NCBI GenBank assembly: GCA_964017235.1
Contig: OZ024929.1
Coordinates: 19,899,464-19,963,463, forward strand
From: Sabellastarte sp. h YS-2021
Taxonomy: Eukaryota > Annelida > Polychaeta > Sabellida > Sabellidae
Length of the DNA: 64,000 nt
Direction: 5' to 3'
How positions within the stretch are numbered: position 1 is the first letter of the stretch; each line of letters opens with the position of its first letter. Both the position numbers and the translations under genes were made by a program. The notes under the pieces were generated by a model. It searched no databases. It saw only the letters and a program-made list of their open reading frames with translations, and was not told the origin of the DNA. This document shows positions 22,482 to 36,800 of the stretch, in pieces.

Positions 22482-22986
22482 TAGTGCTGGGAGATCGCTT
22501 GGATTTTCCCTGTCGATGTTCGTATCGGACATTTGTAACCAAACTTCGAACATTTCCGATTATGGAGTCGAAGTGTAAAAAAGACAGATAAAATCAAATA
22601 TTAAACTATTTCAAGTAAAATACACACAAATATGACCAAAATATAATCTAAAAGCCATTCACGGACGTCTCCCTCACTAACAGACCATGCTTGATGTATC
22701 CTCACTTGTGATTGGCTGATTTTGATTACCTTGACAACAGTTGGAAAACCTCAAGGTGTTTCTATTTACGTTATTTTTATTGCATTCACGGCTAGTTTTG
22801 TGATTTTAACTGAAGGATATTTCAGATATTTACACAATATTATTAAGGTTAGCATTTTATTGTGACCAAAAGGCTGCAAAGAAATGGATATAGCAAATAT
22901 CGGTTTTACTTAAATTTTACCGATCATTGATTGGCAATGAGCCAGCGAGCGATAATACCGAAGTTTGCGAACATCGTCCCAGACTA
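22482..22986. mobile_element. hAT-type MITE, 8-bp TSD
   Basis: The ends are TAGTGCTGGGA and, inverted, TAGTCTGGGAC. The exact duplication CAGATATG occurs at 22474-22481 and 22987-22994. The element is 505 bp and noncoding. Confidence 0.82.
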
Positions 22987-23227
22987 CAGATATGTGTCAT
23001 CAGCCTATAGGGATATATTTGGCAAACATTTCCCAACTTTCATTTTCATTGTGAAAATAGGTTTATGTAAACTATTATTGCTTTGAAGAGAATGGTTTCG
23101 ATTTCTTTGATTGTGTTTTTGTGAGTAGAGTTTTACTTGAAGATATTTCTTGTTTACAAAATAGCTGCTGTGACTATAAGGAAGATAAAAGAGACAGCAA
23201 GTACTCAAATACAAACTAGATAAAAAT

Positions 23228-23422
23228 TACCGTAAATTTCCAAAATAACGCCCAGGTTCAAATAAACGCCTGGTTCAAATTTAACGCCTGGTACCAAGCA
23301 CACTGTTTACAATTTATAACACTGGTTTTGTATTTCAAAAGAATGCCTGGTTCAATTTAACGCCTGGTCTGATGCCATTTGAAAATAATTAATGCCCGGC
23401 CATATTTTGGAAAAATACGGTA
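23228..23422. mobile_element. Short TIR MITE
   Basis: The ends TACCGTAAATTTCCAAAATA and, inverted, TACCGTATTTTTCCAAAATA form imperfect terminal inverted repeats. The body repeats short 'ACGCCTGGTTCAA' modules four times. No clear target duplication is visible. Confidence 0.65.
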
Positions 23423-23924
23423 CTCAAACTACAGGTTTTTTATATCTTCTCTTAATTTGTAGTTTTATCACAGATCCCTTTCTCAAGCTTATTCAACTAT
23501 GGAATGTTTTAAGTCACACACTGTAAAACGCCAATAAAGCTACCTCAATATCTATATGCTATGGGTACATAATTAGATGAAGCTAAATAACACGAGACTT
23601 CAGGAGTATTGCTATCTTACACAAAGAGCATATAAGCCATAATACCCTGAGTAACACAATAATATACTTGAGAGTGAAAATTTTCATTAGGCATTAGTTG
23701 AGGCTACTTTAGCTAATCAGCTTGTTTAGTGAAATGTAATTTCTAGTGAAAGTTTCAATCTGTCTTGTTCTCTTAAGCAGAAACAGATCGTTAGTCTAAA
23801 TTATTGGTAGTGAATCTCTTGAAATTATGTTCTAACTAAATTTTCTACTTAGACAGTACCTCACAAAATCAATGATAGCCAACCTCAGACGATTGGGGTT
23901 CTAACCCAACAGACTGTACCATAA

Positions 23925-24062
23925 AATGAAAACCCTGTGGTAGGGCACTGTCGAGTAACTACCAACTTTCTCATTTCAGTTTCGGGCCAGCTTTGAACCT
24001 TTGAGCTTAGTGGTGGGAGGGGAGTGTGTTATCAATGACATTACCCTACCTCCATTTAGTCG
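23925..24062 (-). mobile_element. tRNA-derived SINE (family 2), second copy
   Basis: The - strand shows AGGTAGGGTAATGTCATTGA, CACTCCCCTCCCACC, AGGTTCAAAGC in the B-box position, and the tail AGTTGGTAGTTACTCGACAG. The order is the same as in the element at 14225-14352. Confidence 0.5.
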
Positions 24063-24746
24063 GTACACAAATGCACTGCAAATAAATGACATTATAATTT
24101 AAGTAAGCCGTTGTAATCAAAACTACAGTAAAGTCTGCTGCATATTTCATAAACTGTTCACAAAGATTACAAATATAACACGATATACATATGTTATATA
24201 ACTTAACCATACACACACTGAACTGTCACTTTGGTACAATTGATAAATAGGCAAAAAATATATTTGCATAATACATAATTATTCTTATCTAATTCTTATT
24301 CACACCGGTACAACAACAACAATGCATTTAACATATAACATCAAAATCATTCAAATATTGACTACAAAATGTCAAAAAAGAAAGTAAAACCAAAAACTGA
24401 AACTTCAAAAATAAAGATTAAAATGTTCCCATAGTTGAAGCAAACCATGACAAGAGTATTTCATTGTAGATTCACAATTGTTGAGATTACATAATACTTG
24501 AAAGATTCACAAATCCTAAAACATAGCAACAGTAGTCTCATTTTGAAATTTTTTCATCACCAATCACAAGATATGAACAGTCTGGCTAAAAGAGACCTTT
24601 TTCATACTAACCCAAAAATACAAGACTTTAACTTGCATTGGTATGAATTGTATTATTAAATTTGCAGCTATTTGAAAAATCAAATAGCAGTTATCTATTT
24701 TACAGCATTGTGTAAGGCTGGTTACTTCTGGCAAAAGACTCTGGCA
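24063..24746 (-). other. Presumed 3' untranslated / downstream region of the patched-domain gene
   Basis: It follows the TGA at 24749-24747. No further exon is seen, and I could not identify a convincing AATAAA on the - strand. Confidence 0.35.
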
Positions 24747-24821
24747 TCAGACGTTGACTTGCGTTGGTGTGACTGTCCCACCAACTGCCGGGGTTGCTTT
24801 GATACCATTCGCATGGGATTC
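24747..24821 (-). CDS. Patched-domain gene, exon 14 of the visible part (last)
   Basis: The acceptor is TTTTCCAG; phase 0. It encodes 24 residues, 'ESHANGIKATPAVGGTVTPT' plus QVNV, and then the TGA at 24749-24747. The tail is hydrophilic and threonine-rich. Confidence 0.85.
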   Translation of the reverse strand, partial: ESHANGIKATPAVGGTVTPTQVNV

Positions 24822-27800
24822 CTGGAAAAGATATGTACAAACATGAAGTAACAAATTTAAAAGTAAGGATGCACCAGGATCTCCAGAATCTCAAAACCAG
24901 GCTGTTTATGTTGACAAATTGAGTGCAAACTAGCAAACTGATTATGGCTGTAAATCTACTTAAATATTCCTGCTCAGCGAGTGAAGTTTGTCACTCATAT
25001 TTAAATTCAATGTTAAAATAATTTTAATCACGAGCTCTCGTGAGGCTTACTCTTCTAGGAATCACTTTTTTCTGTTTTGTTTCTTTCCTTTTTTTGTCTT
25101 TGAACTTTCATGAATTATGACATGGCGTGACAAGTACATGTCTCCTCACTGAAGTTAAGCCACATTGGACTACGTTAGTACTTGGATGGGTGACCGACTC
25201 AATGCACTACTCGTGTACTTGCAAGCAAACATACCATGACTACTGCTTACACTAGAAGCAAAGTTTATTTCAAATGTACCAAAGACCTCAAAGGGCAGGG
25301 ACTCAGAAATAAGTCTTTTGTACTCGACCTTTTCAAAGGGATGGAGTTCTAGTGACTCCATATATTCTAGCCTGATCACAGTCACTGACATTAACAATGC
25401 ATTTTCCTTTAAGATTTGCCACAAAAATAAAAAAAATTCCCTTACATTGCTGATAATAATTAATAATCTGCTTCATTACAAAAAAAAGATTTTTGAAATA
25501 TTTATCTCACACTTTGCATAGATTTCTTTAACTTTGTATGAGTTTCTGGTTTTCTATGAACAAGTTGTCTTTTTATGAACAGTTCATTGTCATACTAAAC
25601 ATTTCATAACAAAACCCATGATTTCCCTGACCTTTTCAAACCCTGGATTGGCTACTCCCTTATCTGGATACTCCTCATATTTAGGTGGCGGGCTATCCTC
25701 CATCTGCAGGTCTTCATTGCTTGTATTCACTTTGCCATTACCCTGGAACCATTACAAAATATAATTATTCACAAATTCATGCCTTGTTATACCAAAAATT
25801 CATTAAAATAAACATCAATCTGAATGCAATAGAGTAAGAAATCTAAAATTCGCCACATATCTGAAATTCGCCACGTGTGAAAATACTAATAAAATAAATA
25901 AATTGTGGTGAGATTTGTTGAATGTATAGTAAATTAAGGCATTTTGAACTGAAAAATACCAATTTTTAGACAAAAACATCATTTTCTTCATAAAATTAAC
26001 TAAGGTTTTAGAGATGGTGAATTTTAGATTCCTGGCGAATTTTAGATTTCTTACTATAACAGATATTTGCAAGAATAAAGATACAAGCCATACTCTGCAA
26101 TTGCAATATGATGGTCCAATAGGACTGGTTTTATCAACAACTTGATGGTTTGTACAGTAACATCGCCATTATCCAAACTTCTACTTTCTGAATATTCTCT
26201 GCTTTTTTACACTAAATATGTCTTGTATTTTATGAAACTTCTATATTTAACATAATTATACTCATGATGTTCTCACTCTACAAGCATGTTCAGATTACAG
26301 GAGTTCCACTGTATTTATCGGTACTATACAGACCGTCAGTCAGTTGATAGCTCAATGACATGATTAAAATTTCAGTGTAAAATGTAAGACGATTGAAGGT
26401 TCCAAAATACAATACACTCCGAATCAATAGAGCCAGTATCAAATGCCTTAATTTAGTACATGTATATAAGACTAGAAATTTAACTGAATCCGGTTGATTT
26501 TGAAGGCTAAACAAGGGTTTCTAATAATTAAATGTCAGTGTGTCATGTTTGACTATTGGTGCTAGAGAATGTCATATCCTGCTTTGTGAATGTATTTGGG
26601 AATCAAATTTCACCTTAGCACCTCCTTCAAAATCAAATACAGTTGTCATACCTAAAAATCCTGAATTCTAATCTGATCTACTGCTTTGCAGGCGCAATTA
26701 TATCTTCCCCACAGAGGGGAACTCAATGCGCTGGTTAACAGAAATCATTTGTCATAGGAAGAGTTGAGGGGCGGTCAAGGTCAGTGATCTGGAATTATTG
26801 GTGTGACCTTATTGATCTAAAAGGGAAATCACTGATTGCAATTTATTTGCGGAGTAACTTTTAACTGTCTAACTCATCCAACAAGGTCAGAAGAGGCTGC
26901 TGTGCCCTCTTTCTAGTTACACATGGTCTACTGTAATGGAATGCATACACACCAGCTCTCTCCTGCTTTTCCCTTCCTTTGCATGTTTCACTGCAGAGAG
27001 GTAAGGAGGTGGACCCACCCAGCTCAGCAGTACTGGAAGTACCATCAGACCATGGAACAAACCCCACACCACTACTAGCAGGAAAATCTGTCAAAATCAG
27101 TCACTGTAATCATGAACAGTCACAATTTAAAAGATGTAAACAAGCAAAACCTGAGAACACACAGACCCTTGGCTATGGGCTGTGCTGAGAAAAAAAGCAG
27201 CAAATAAATCTCAACACAGATACATTCTGATCAAGTTGTTTGAAATTTCAAAAGAGTTTCTGACTGTAACCATGTTCTGGCCTTCTCAATTCTCCTCCTC
27301 TAATTAGTTAGCACTTAATGACCCCACTATACACCTTGTCGTTTATGTAAAGTCTTCTGTGGCATCATACTTTTAGTGCAAATATGCACAAAATATGTGT
27401 TAAAAATATGGAAAAATAAATCTGGAGATTCTATATCTGGATCTGGATCATATTGGAGGAGTACAGAGCCATGGGTACACCCCATCTCATGTAAAAACAT
27501 GTCCCAGCTCTGATATATAGTTTGGATGGAAAGCACTTTCCATATCACTCAGTATTAAAACAATGTTTCCTCATCATAATGTGTACCAGTTTATACATCT
27601 AAACTCATACTTAATTAACAAAATTTTGAAAAAGTTTTTTTTAAGTAACACATCTTTTTATAAAAATAAACTAAAAACACTGTTGAGAAATTGTTCAATA
27701 GTTTCTTAGAAATTTTACTGAAACTGATGCTTTCAAAGCCAATACTGAAACTCAGAACAAACACAAATTCATACCTTACTCAGGTAAAAGACAATATTAC

Positions 27801-30800
27801 CCCGAAAAAGGCATCACAGATAGATCCAGATGCCACACAGTCTCAGACAATTTTTATTGTGGTAGTCACGTCAATAAGCTATCAGACAAAATAATCGGCT
27901 TGAAACTAGCTTCTCTAAAGTTTCAGAGACATTGATGATACATACATAGATGCAGAATACCACGAGACCTTATGTGGAAAAATGTCTAAGGCTTAGCCAA
28001 CTGGCACAAAAATAAACTCACCTTGAAAAATGTAGTGAAGACATACGAAGCTGATGCTGCCAATAGTATAAATGCAAGAAAGGTGCTGAAGCCTCCATAG
28101 AATACTGCCGGACCGATATAAGACAGGGTGGACACAACTCGCTCTGAAACAAAACAGGAGAAATATACAGTAATGTGACTTTCACACTTACTAAATATTA
28201 ATCTGGGATCAAGAAAATGGCATTATTTTGTACCATACAAGTTGTGGCACCAAAATTCAGCATGTTTGTTCAGCTTACTTTGTCACCTCCTTCAGGAAGA
28301 AAACTAGATTGGGCCAACTCGGCGCCAACATATCCCCAGACAGGTCATCACTCACGCCACAGGTTTTGATCGGGAATTTTTAAAAACATAATTACCCATT
28401 ATTATATGAACTTCAGCACATCAATCTACTCTGTTTATATCTTCCAAGGAAGATGGTGTATCCCCAGACGCCGAATACATAACTCAAATTATATTTTCAA
28501 TCTTCCTGCAATGATAACTCTAAACCTATTTTCAAAGTATTTAAATGATTGATGATTGAATGTCCATTCTAAAATAATAATCCCAAAAGAGCATATCTGT
28601 TTCTATATTTGTTGACAAATAAAATATTATTTTTAACTCAACTCATCATACTTTTCAATCTTCCTTCAAAGTATTTAAATGATTGATGATTCAATGTCCA
28701 TTCTAAAATTCATAATCCCAAAAGCGCATATCTGTTTCTATATTTGTTCACAAATAAAATATTATTTAAAAAAAAATTATTTATATTATTATTTTATTAT
28801 ATTATTTTTAGAATTTGCAAATTGTTTTCAGTTATTCATTTCCTCTATACCTATATATGTGGTCCATATATATGCAACCTAAATATGTGACACAATCTCA
28901 GTTCTGACTCCCCTTTGTGTTATATGTAATGAAGCCCACCACCTCCCACCCCCACCCCTCTCCCCTTCTCCACACCTCTCTCACTATTACACAAGATCTG
29001 CAACCCCATTGAGTTCTTTGTTTCTCATCTGATATCATTAAATACCTTTGTTTATTTAGTGTCACTCAATATAGCTGGAGGTCCCAGAGGTGGGTGGGGG
29101 GAATCCGGGTGGGGGATGTGGGTTGAGCATAAATGGTAAACAAACAATCTATATAAAAGGGGTACTCAAATACAAAAAGAATTGAGAATTTTAAGTATGT
29201 GATTATCAACTGAAATGAGTTCATAACTGTAGGAGCTGTGCCAAAATTAACTGAGGCAAGTTGAATAAAACTGGGCTAGTTGAGGGTTAAAAATCCCCTA
29301 GTTTTACTACATAAGGATATAATTTCATTAATATTGGGACTTAAAGCTCACTTAAAGTGTCCATTTTGTCTACTTCAATATGTTTCACCAGTTTCATTTT
29401 AAAAAGTGAAAAACTCAGCAAGCAGAGGTGGGTGGGAGGAATCCGGGTGGGGGATGTGGGTTGGGACTTAGTTTAGTTTATTAGTTTATTATAGTGACAT
29501 GTATTATGTTGACAAGGATTATACAAAAACTATTGAAGTAATACCCAGCCCTATATGGGCTTATAAGTCACTTTAAATAGAGAGCTAATAACAAACAGAG
29601 CAAACATATTTTGAGGTAAGATACAGTAAATAAAGACAGCAATTCAATACATAAAAATTAACAATATAATTTACTTTTTCTTTCTTGCCACAAATCAAAA
29701 ATAAAATTAATAACCATATTGACATTCATATGAGTTAATACCCTTGATAATTGATCTATTAATAATTCAGATTTATCTATATTTAAAATTTTGAAATATT
29801 TCATACGAATCAGCTCTAAAGCTGGACAAACACAAACAAAATGTATCTCATCTTCTACATCTTTTTTACACAGTTTACATGTTCTCTCAAAGAGATGGAG
29901 TGCTACAGCAAAAATGGTAAACAAACAATCTATATAAAAGGGGTACTCAAATACAAAAAGAATTGAGAATTTTAAGTATGTGATTATCAACTGAAATGAG
30001 TTCATAACTGTAGGAGCTGTGTCAAAATTAACTGAGGCAAGTTGAATAAAACTGGGCTAGTTGAGGGTTAAAAATCCCCTAGTTTTACTACATACGGATA
30101 TAATTTCATTAATATTGGGACTTAAAGCTCACTTAAAGTGTCCATTTTGTCTACTTGAATATGTTTAACCGGCGTTTAACCAGTTTCATTTTAAAAAGTT
30201 AAAAACTCAGCAAGCAGAGGTATAACACACAAAAATAAGTTCTTAAAAGACTAAGATAGCCATAACATTATTAATATTCAAAATTTAAATAGACAGGCAT
30301 TTCCTTTTAAAAATTCAAAGATTTCAGCTCTATAACCCACATAGTTTGACAGTTACTGGGCTTTAAAGTGGCATAATGTCCATAAATTGGGTTTCTGTGG
30401 GCATTTTACAATTGTTAAAGAGACCTTAGCAATTAAACTACAGATGTGAAACTTTTTGGGGGACATACATAACAAACAAAAATTATATATAATACAGTTT
30501 AAGACTTGTCACACTAAGCATTTCCAAATAACAGGGCAAAATACGGAAAAAATGTCCAAAAAGGCACTTGGGCGAGTGTCTATGGCCCTCATACACAGGT
30601 TAAATGTCTACTAAAAACCTTGATTTTCGCCATATGTAAAAAGGACATAATAATGCATTCCCAGATGGGATTTCAGCTCCATCAATCACATAGTTTAACA
30701 GTCACAGGGCTTAAAGGTGGCAAAAAGTCCAAATATTGGGTCTCTGTGGGCCTTTTAGAGATCTCGATGTGGCTTTCAAATTAAAGCTTCAGACTTAAAA

Positions 30801-33800
30801 TTTGTTACATACTAAGATTACACATAGAATATGTATCTAATAAAGTTTGAAACTTCTCAGACTTACCATTTCCAAGTTACAGAGCAAAATATGTGAAAAA
30901 TGTCTTAAAAGGGTCACTCAGGTGGGTGTTTAAGGTCCTCATACACAGGTTAAATGTCTACTTGAAGCCTTGATTTTTGGCACATGTAAAAAGAACATAA
31001 TAATGTATTCCCAGATGAGATTTCAGCTCTATCAGTCACATAGTTTAACAGTCAAAGGCCTTAAAATTGGCAAAAAGTCCAAATACTGGGTCTTTATGGG
31101 GCCTTCTAGAGACCTAAATGTGGCCTTCAAATTAAAGCTTCAGACTTAAAATTTGTCACATACTAAGATTACACATAGAATATGCATCTAATACAGTTTG
31201 AAACTTCTTAGACTTACCATTTCCAAGTTACAGGGCAAAATATGTGAAAAATGTCTAAAAATGGTCACTCGGGTGGGGATTTATGGTCCTCATACACAGG
31301 TTAAATGTCTTCTTAAAGCCTTAATTTTTGGCACATATATAAATAACATACTAATATCTTCCCAGATAGGATTTGAGCTCTATCAGTCACATAGTTTGAC
31401 AGTCACAGGGCTTAAAAGTAGCAAAAAGTCCAAATATTGGGTCTTTGGGAGCCTTTTAGAGACCTCAATTTGACCTTCAAAATTAAAGCTTCAGACTTAA
31501 AATCTGTTACATACTAAGATTACACACAGAATATATATCTAATACAGTTTGAAACTTCTCACACTTACCATTTCCAAGTTACAGGGAAAAAGATGTGAAA
31601 AATGTCTTATAAGGGTCACTCGGGTGGGTGTTTATGGTCCTGATACACAGGTTAACTGTCTATTAAAGGCCTAAATGTTGGGGCACATATAAGAAAACAC
31701 ATAGATATATTCCCAGATGATATTTAACTTAGATGAGAGACATAGTTTTAAAGCTACAGTGCTTGAAAGTGGCAAAAAGTGCATAAATTGGGTCTCTGTG
31801 GGCACTTTTGAGACCTTAAGTCGACCCCTTTGGGTAAACCTACAGCCCTAAAATTTTCTACAGACAAGGATTACATATCAAAGTTATACCTAGCACAGTT
31901 TGAGACTCATCAGAATTACCACTTCCAAATTATAGGGCAAAATATGTGAAAAGTATAGCAAAAAATCCCTAAGTGGGGGTATTTATGGGCCTCAAAGACA
32001 ATTTTCTCCTCAACTTAAAGTCGTGATTTTCGGCACATGTACTAAGAACATATTAATGTGTTGTCAGGTAAAATTTCAGCCAGCTGAGCATCATAGTTTG
32101 TGACCTACAGGGCTCTAAGTGGCCAAAAGTGCAATTTCTGACCTTAAGGTGGCCATAAGTTCTTTTTTACTGGGAGTTTAAGGTCACCTTAAAATAGGGA
32201 TCTTCCTTTGGGCACCCTTAACATGTGTACCAAGTTTGAAAAAAAAATATTAATTTGTTTTTGAGTTATCGCGTCCACAAGGAAATTTCTACGGCGGCGG
32301 CGGCGGCGGTGGCGGCGCGACGGACCTGAATCCAATATATCCCCGACTTTCGTCTGGGGATATAATGAAATCATATACATATATCTGCTAGGCTTTTCCA
32401 CCACAGTTTGTTATTCAACCAATGTCTCTGTGGCAATGACCTCTGCTATGCCCATGGATTGGTAAATTTTACAACATTGCTTTTGATTGTTGTGCAATAG
32501 AATCTGTTTAAATGCAGAGATTAGGCAATACAACTTAGTGTTATATTAAGCAATGGCCTCCTTTTTGTTTCATGTCATTTTGCCTTTACTGTATTCAGTT
32601 TATAAAAACCATACAGAGTTCTTGTGGAGATGATATTGTGCCTTTAAACCAGCAGATTAGAGTAGATTTTTAAGAATATTTGCTTAATAAATAAGTAGGA
32701 AAACTTGAAATAGCTCATTTTCTGGACTACTTGGTATCCCCATGTTTCAACATTAGGCAAAGAAGGTTCATTTGAGTTTATGTAAATACTGAAATCAGTA
32801 TTTAAGGAAATGAAGGAATTTTTACAAAGAATTAGCTTAAGTATAAAGATTTTTGTATTTTATATTTGAGACATCTGCCTATCTGTGACTAGCCATAAGT
32901 TTTTTATGCATTTTTCTAAAATTTATTTACGTAGTATTTCCCCCTTTAAAAAAGATAAACACTTTTAAAATGTCCCACAAGGAGTAAATAGTGTTGCAAA
33001 ACTCATTCTTTGTAACAAATAGTCAGGATGTAATTCTATAAAAAAAATTTAAGGTCAATGTTGGAAATAAACATTGCTTACTTTATACATAATAATATAT
33101 TGTATTATTGCCAAATTCTGGCGATAATACACCTGATGAATAAGCAAGTTAAAAAACATGGATTAAAATTCTATTAGAGTAAGAAATCTAAAATTCGCCA
33201 CATATCTGAAATTCGCCACATGTGAAAATACTAATAAAATAAATGAATTGTGGTGAGATTTGTAGACTGTATAGTAAATTAAGGCTTTTTGAACTGAAAA
33301 ATACCAATTTTTGGACAAAAACATCATTTTCTTCATAAAATTAACTAAGGTTTTAGAGGTGGCGAATTTTAGATTCCTGGCAAATTTTAGATTTCTTACT
33401 CTAAGGAAGAAGCACTTACCGTTCCTGTCTCCAACTTCTGTCATAAATGTGTGAGCAATGTGAGCAGAGTAGTCCACAGTGAGACCAATAGCTATAATCA
33501 GGTTGATTGTAGACACCGTGTCAATGGTGAGACCCCAGAAGTGCATGAAACCAACCACATCCACCTGGAAAACCAGACACAGAAAGTACAGATATATCAG
33601 TGCTGTTTCATGAATGGCTGAGTACCCAGTATTGGGAAAGGATAGAGCAATGGCTTATTTAGCAAAGAATCAAGAAAACAGTGCTGTTTTCCATGCAAAC
33701 ATTGGCTGTTTTACATTTGAAATTGGTAGATTTCTGTTCAATTTATTGAAAAATATATATTGTCATTTTTGAAACAACAAATATTACATGGAGGCCTCTG

Positions 33801-36800
33801 TAGTCTAAGTGGCTAGCAGGCCCAATCAGATCTTTATCAAGAACGTTCATTAAACAATTAATATAAGGATACAGTAAAAGCTGCTGATAAGGTTGGTTAG
33901 TTTTAAATACTGAAAACCATTCCAAAATATGCCAATTAATGTCTACTTGAATCTACCAAAAATCTCCACTTTGGGGGTACTATTTATAAGAATACTCTCT
34001 AAGAATTCATGAGATACCAACCCTGGATAAACAATTTAAAATGATCGAAGCTTGTTTTTGCATTTCAGTGAAGAGACAAAACTTTGAATTTTCACTACAC
34101 TACAGTAAGTGCATCTCTGGGTAAACAATCTTAAATCATTTATTTGTTATTCCAGCAAAGGAGTGGATAATTTTAGATGTTATCACTCACAAAGACAAAT
34201 CAATGTAATCATCATCCTGTTGCCATGGTTAAATTTTCAAATTTGCATGACTCGGTTAATTTTCTGAATAGCTCTTTCAGATGATGTGATGTACACTCAC
34301 CAGTGAGATGATGACACAGATTGAGACCAACATACAACCCCAGAGGTTTGCCAGCAAGAGCAGAGTCATCAGCACCACACACATGAACGCCAGGCCCAGG
34401 TTCCTGTACAGCTCCTCCCTGATCACCTGGTGAAGAGAACACATGCTTAGTGTTATATGGCAGGAAAGTGAAGTTTTTCTCAGTCTAACCAATAGTGACA
34501 GTTGTCAAGACAAGGGGCCAGTTTCATGAAGCCTCCTTTGGAAAGGATCTCCTTTAGTAAAGGAAGGTCATTTTTATTCCTTTGGTAAGGCCACCTGAAA
34601 ATTCAGTTTCACAAAGCTTACTTTAACTCTCCTTCCTTGAAACTTAAGGAGGGAGCAAATGTTCATTCAAGTTATTAAAAATTCTTTGAAGGACACTTCC
34701 TTAAATTTAAGGTAGGTCCTTATCTTCCTCGAAATTTAAGGGAGTTTTCAAGGTCTCCTTTAAGGGAGGAGGCTTTGTGAAACTGAGATTTCTTAAAGGA
34801 GGGAGAAATTCAAGGAAATCCTTGGATTTAAGGTGACCTTTATCTTAAGGAGGCTTTGTGAAACCAGCCCCTGATAACAAAATGTAGATTAAGTAATTAA
34901 GTGTCATGCTCAGTATCACCCATGTTTTTTGGTAACTACGTCCCTCCCCCCCCCCCCCCCCCCCCCCCGATCTTATTTTATCACCATAAAGTGCTAACAA
35001 GTTGTTCCGAGGTAAATTAACTCAATTAAAACCAAATATCATTATTTTATATCTACTTTATTATTTCATGTCCATTTTAAACTAAATTTTTAATTATTTT
35101 AGCACTCTTTTAGGTTTTATCGAGAATAGATTTGCTTACATTAACCTTGCTATGCTTCCAGTTGGTGTATTCCCAAATATAATTACCTAAATTTGGATTA
35201 TTTTTTTTAAGACATACCCGGATGGTTTTCCATTGTCGTTAATGCCCATCCCCAAATTTTTATAAATATTTGATCACATTGCCCCTGGGTGTTTCACAGA
35301 GCGAATACAGTACTTCAAGCCCTCTGAAGCAGGCTGTCATAATCTTTGCATGAATCCTGTTTATGAATAGACTTTCCTCAAGTCCTTTTGTCTTAGGTAT
35401 TATATGAGGACTGACTGACCTTTTTATCAGAATGTGGGGCTGACAAAAGTATTTTAGATAAGTCGTTTTATTGTATGGATTCATAATGATTCCATGTATG
35501 TCAGATTTGGTGGAATAAGAAATATAAAGACTGGAGCAAGTCTAGTTTGTGAACACTATGGATGAAAGGACATGAAGAGAAGGTTTACAAGTTAAACACA
35601 CTTTCTGACAGGATGCAGCAGAAAGCACATAATCCAGTTAGAAACATGAGGAAAACTTGCAGAATATATGCTTCAGCAGTTTTCAATTCTCACTTTTTGT
35701 ATTGTTTTAAATTCTTACCTTGTCTCCTTCAAAGCTGAGGAACTCGGGTGAGTAGACAATGCAGTTGGCGTTATCATCTCCCAGATCCGTGTCATCACAG
35801 ACTGTACGGATGCTGTCCATGGATTCAATCTGCTCTGTGGTCCCAGTCTGAAAGGGCTGCCTGAATGTGATCCTGGTGGCCTGAAAATATCAGACAGTAA
35901 GAAATGTGAACACTGCTACTGGGGACATGTAAAGCCTTCCCCACCATCTCATGCATTTATTTTAAGAAGAAGAAGAAATATGTTTATTCAGTGTAGACAA
36001 ACATACAAGTATAACCTTACAAAAATTTAAACAAACAGTAAGAAATGGGAACAGTGCTACTGGGGACACATAAAGCCTTCTAGAGGTCTACTGTCTCATG
36101 CATTTATTTCATGTGCAAAGTTCAAATCTATGTATTAAACAGGGGTTTTCTATATTACTCTCACAAGTGTCCCAGCAATAATTTATTTTAATTTTTAACA
36201 AGGCCAAAAGGTACGGTTTCGGTCCCCTGCCACACGTGCAAAGCCATCGGAGACACGAGTAGTGCACTGTAGCGGCAACCCATCCCAGTACTAATGTAAC
36301 CCATTGCCGCTTAACTTCTGTAAAAGACAGAAAGTCATTGTGGCTGTGCCACAAATCATGAAAGTCTGGAGACAAAAAAAAGTGATTCCTGGAAGCGCGA
36401 GTTCTATTGAGGCTCGCGCTTAAAAATGTTTTTTTTAAAAAGATCACTGTTTTTACAAACAAAAAAGGGAGCTCTTTTTCATTAATTTCATCAACTTCAT
36501 CTAGTAATGCGGGTGTTTCACTGGAACTGACCTTAACCGACACTAACCAACAACAGGGTCAGACAAAACAAGGATCAAGTGTTGGCCAATCAAAAAATCG
36601 CATGTTATGATCGAAACACTGGCTGAACCACAAGTGACCCTTGTCATACATAATGATTTTAAATGACCAATTATACTACTCCAAGAGTTTGAAAGACAAA
36701 GAACTAAAAACAAGTGAAAGAGATACCGGGTGGTTGTCTGCCAGACAACAGTAAAGTCTTTCAGAGGTTTATTGAATGACAGTTCATAACAGGGCTGCAA

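Noticed and set aside
25140..25210. Possible 5S rRNA gene
   Set aside because: Only the internal promoter-like part is similar, the rest does not match 5S, and two further copies share non-5S flanks. It is a SINE.
26695..26730. Hairpin CTTCCCC ACAGA GGGGAA as another Helitron-like end
   Set aside because: No tandem body, partner end or second copy was found around it, so a single hairpin is not enough.
28679..28882. Identical 67-residue frames at 12537-12740 (-) and 28679-28882 (+)
   Set aside because: Same explanation: a low-complexity AT-rich part of family A copies A and B, rich in I/F/Y/K by composition.
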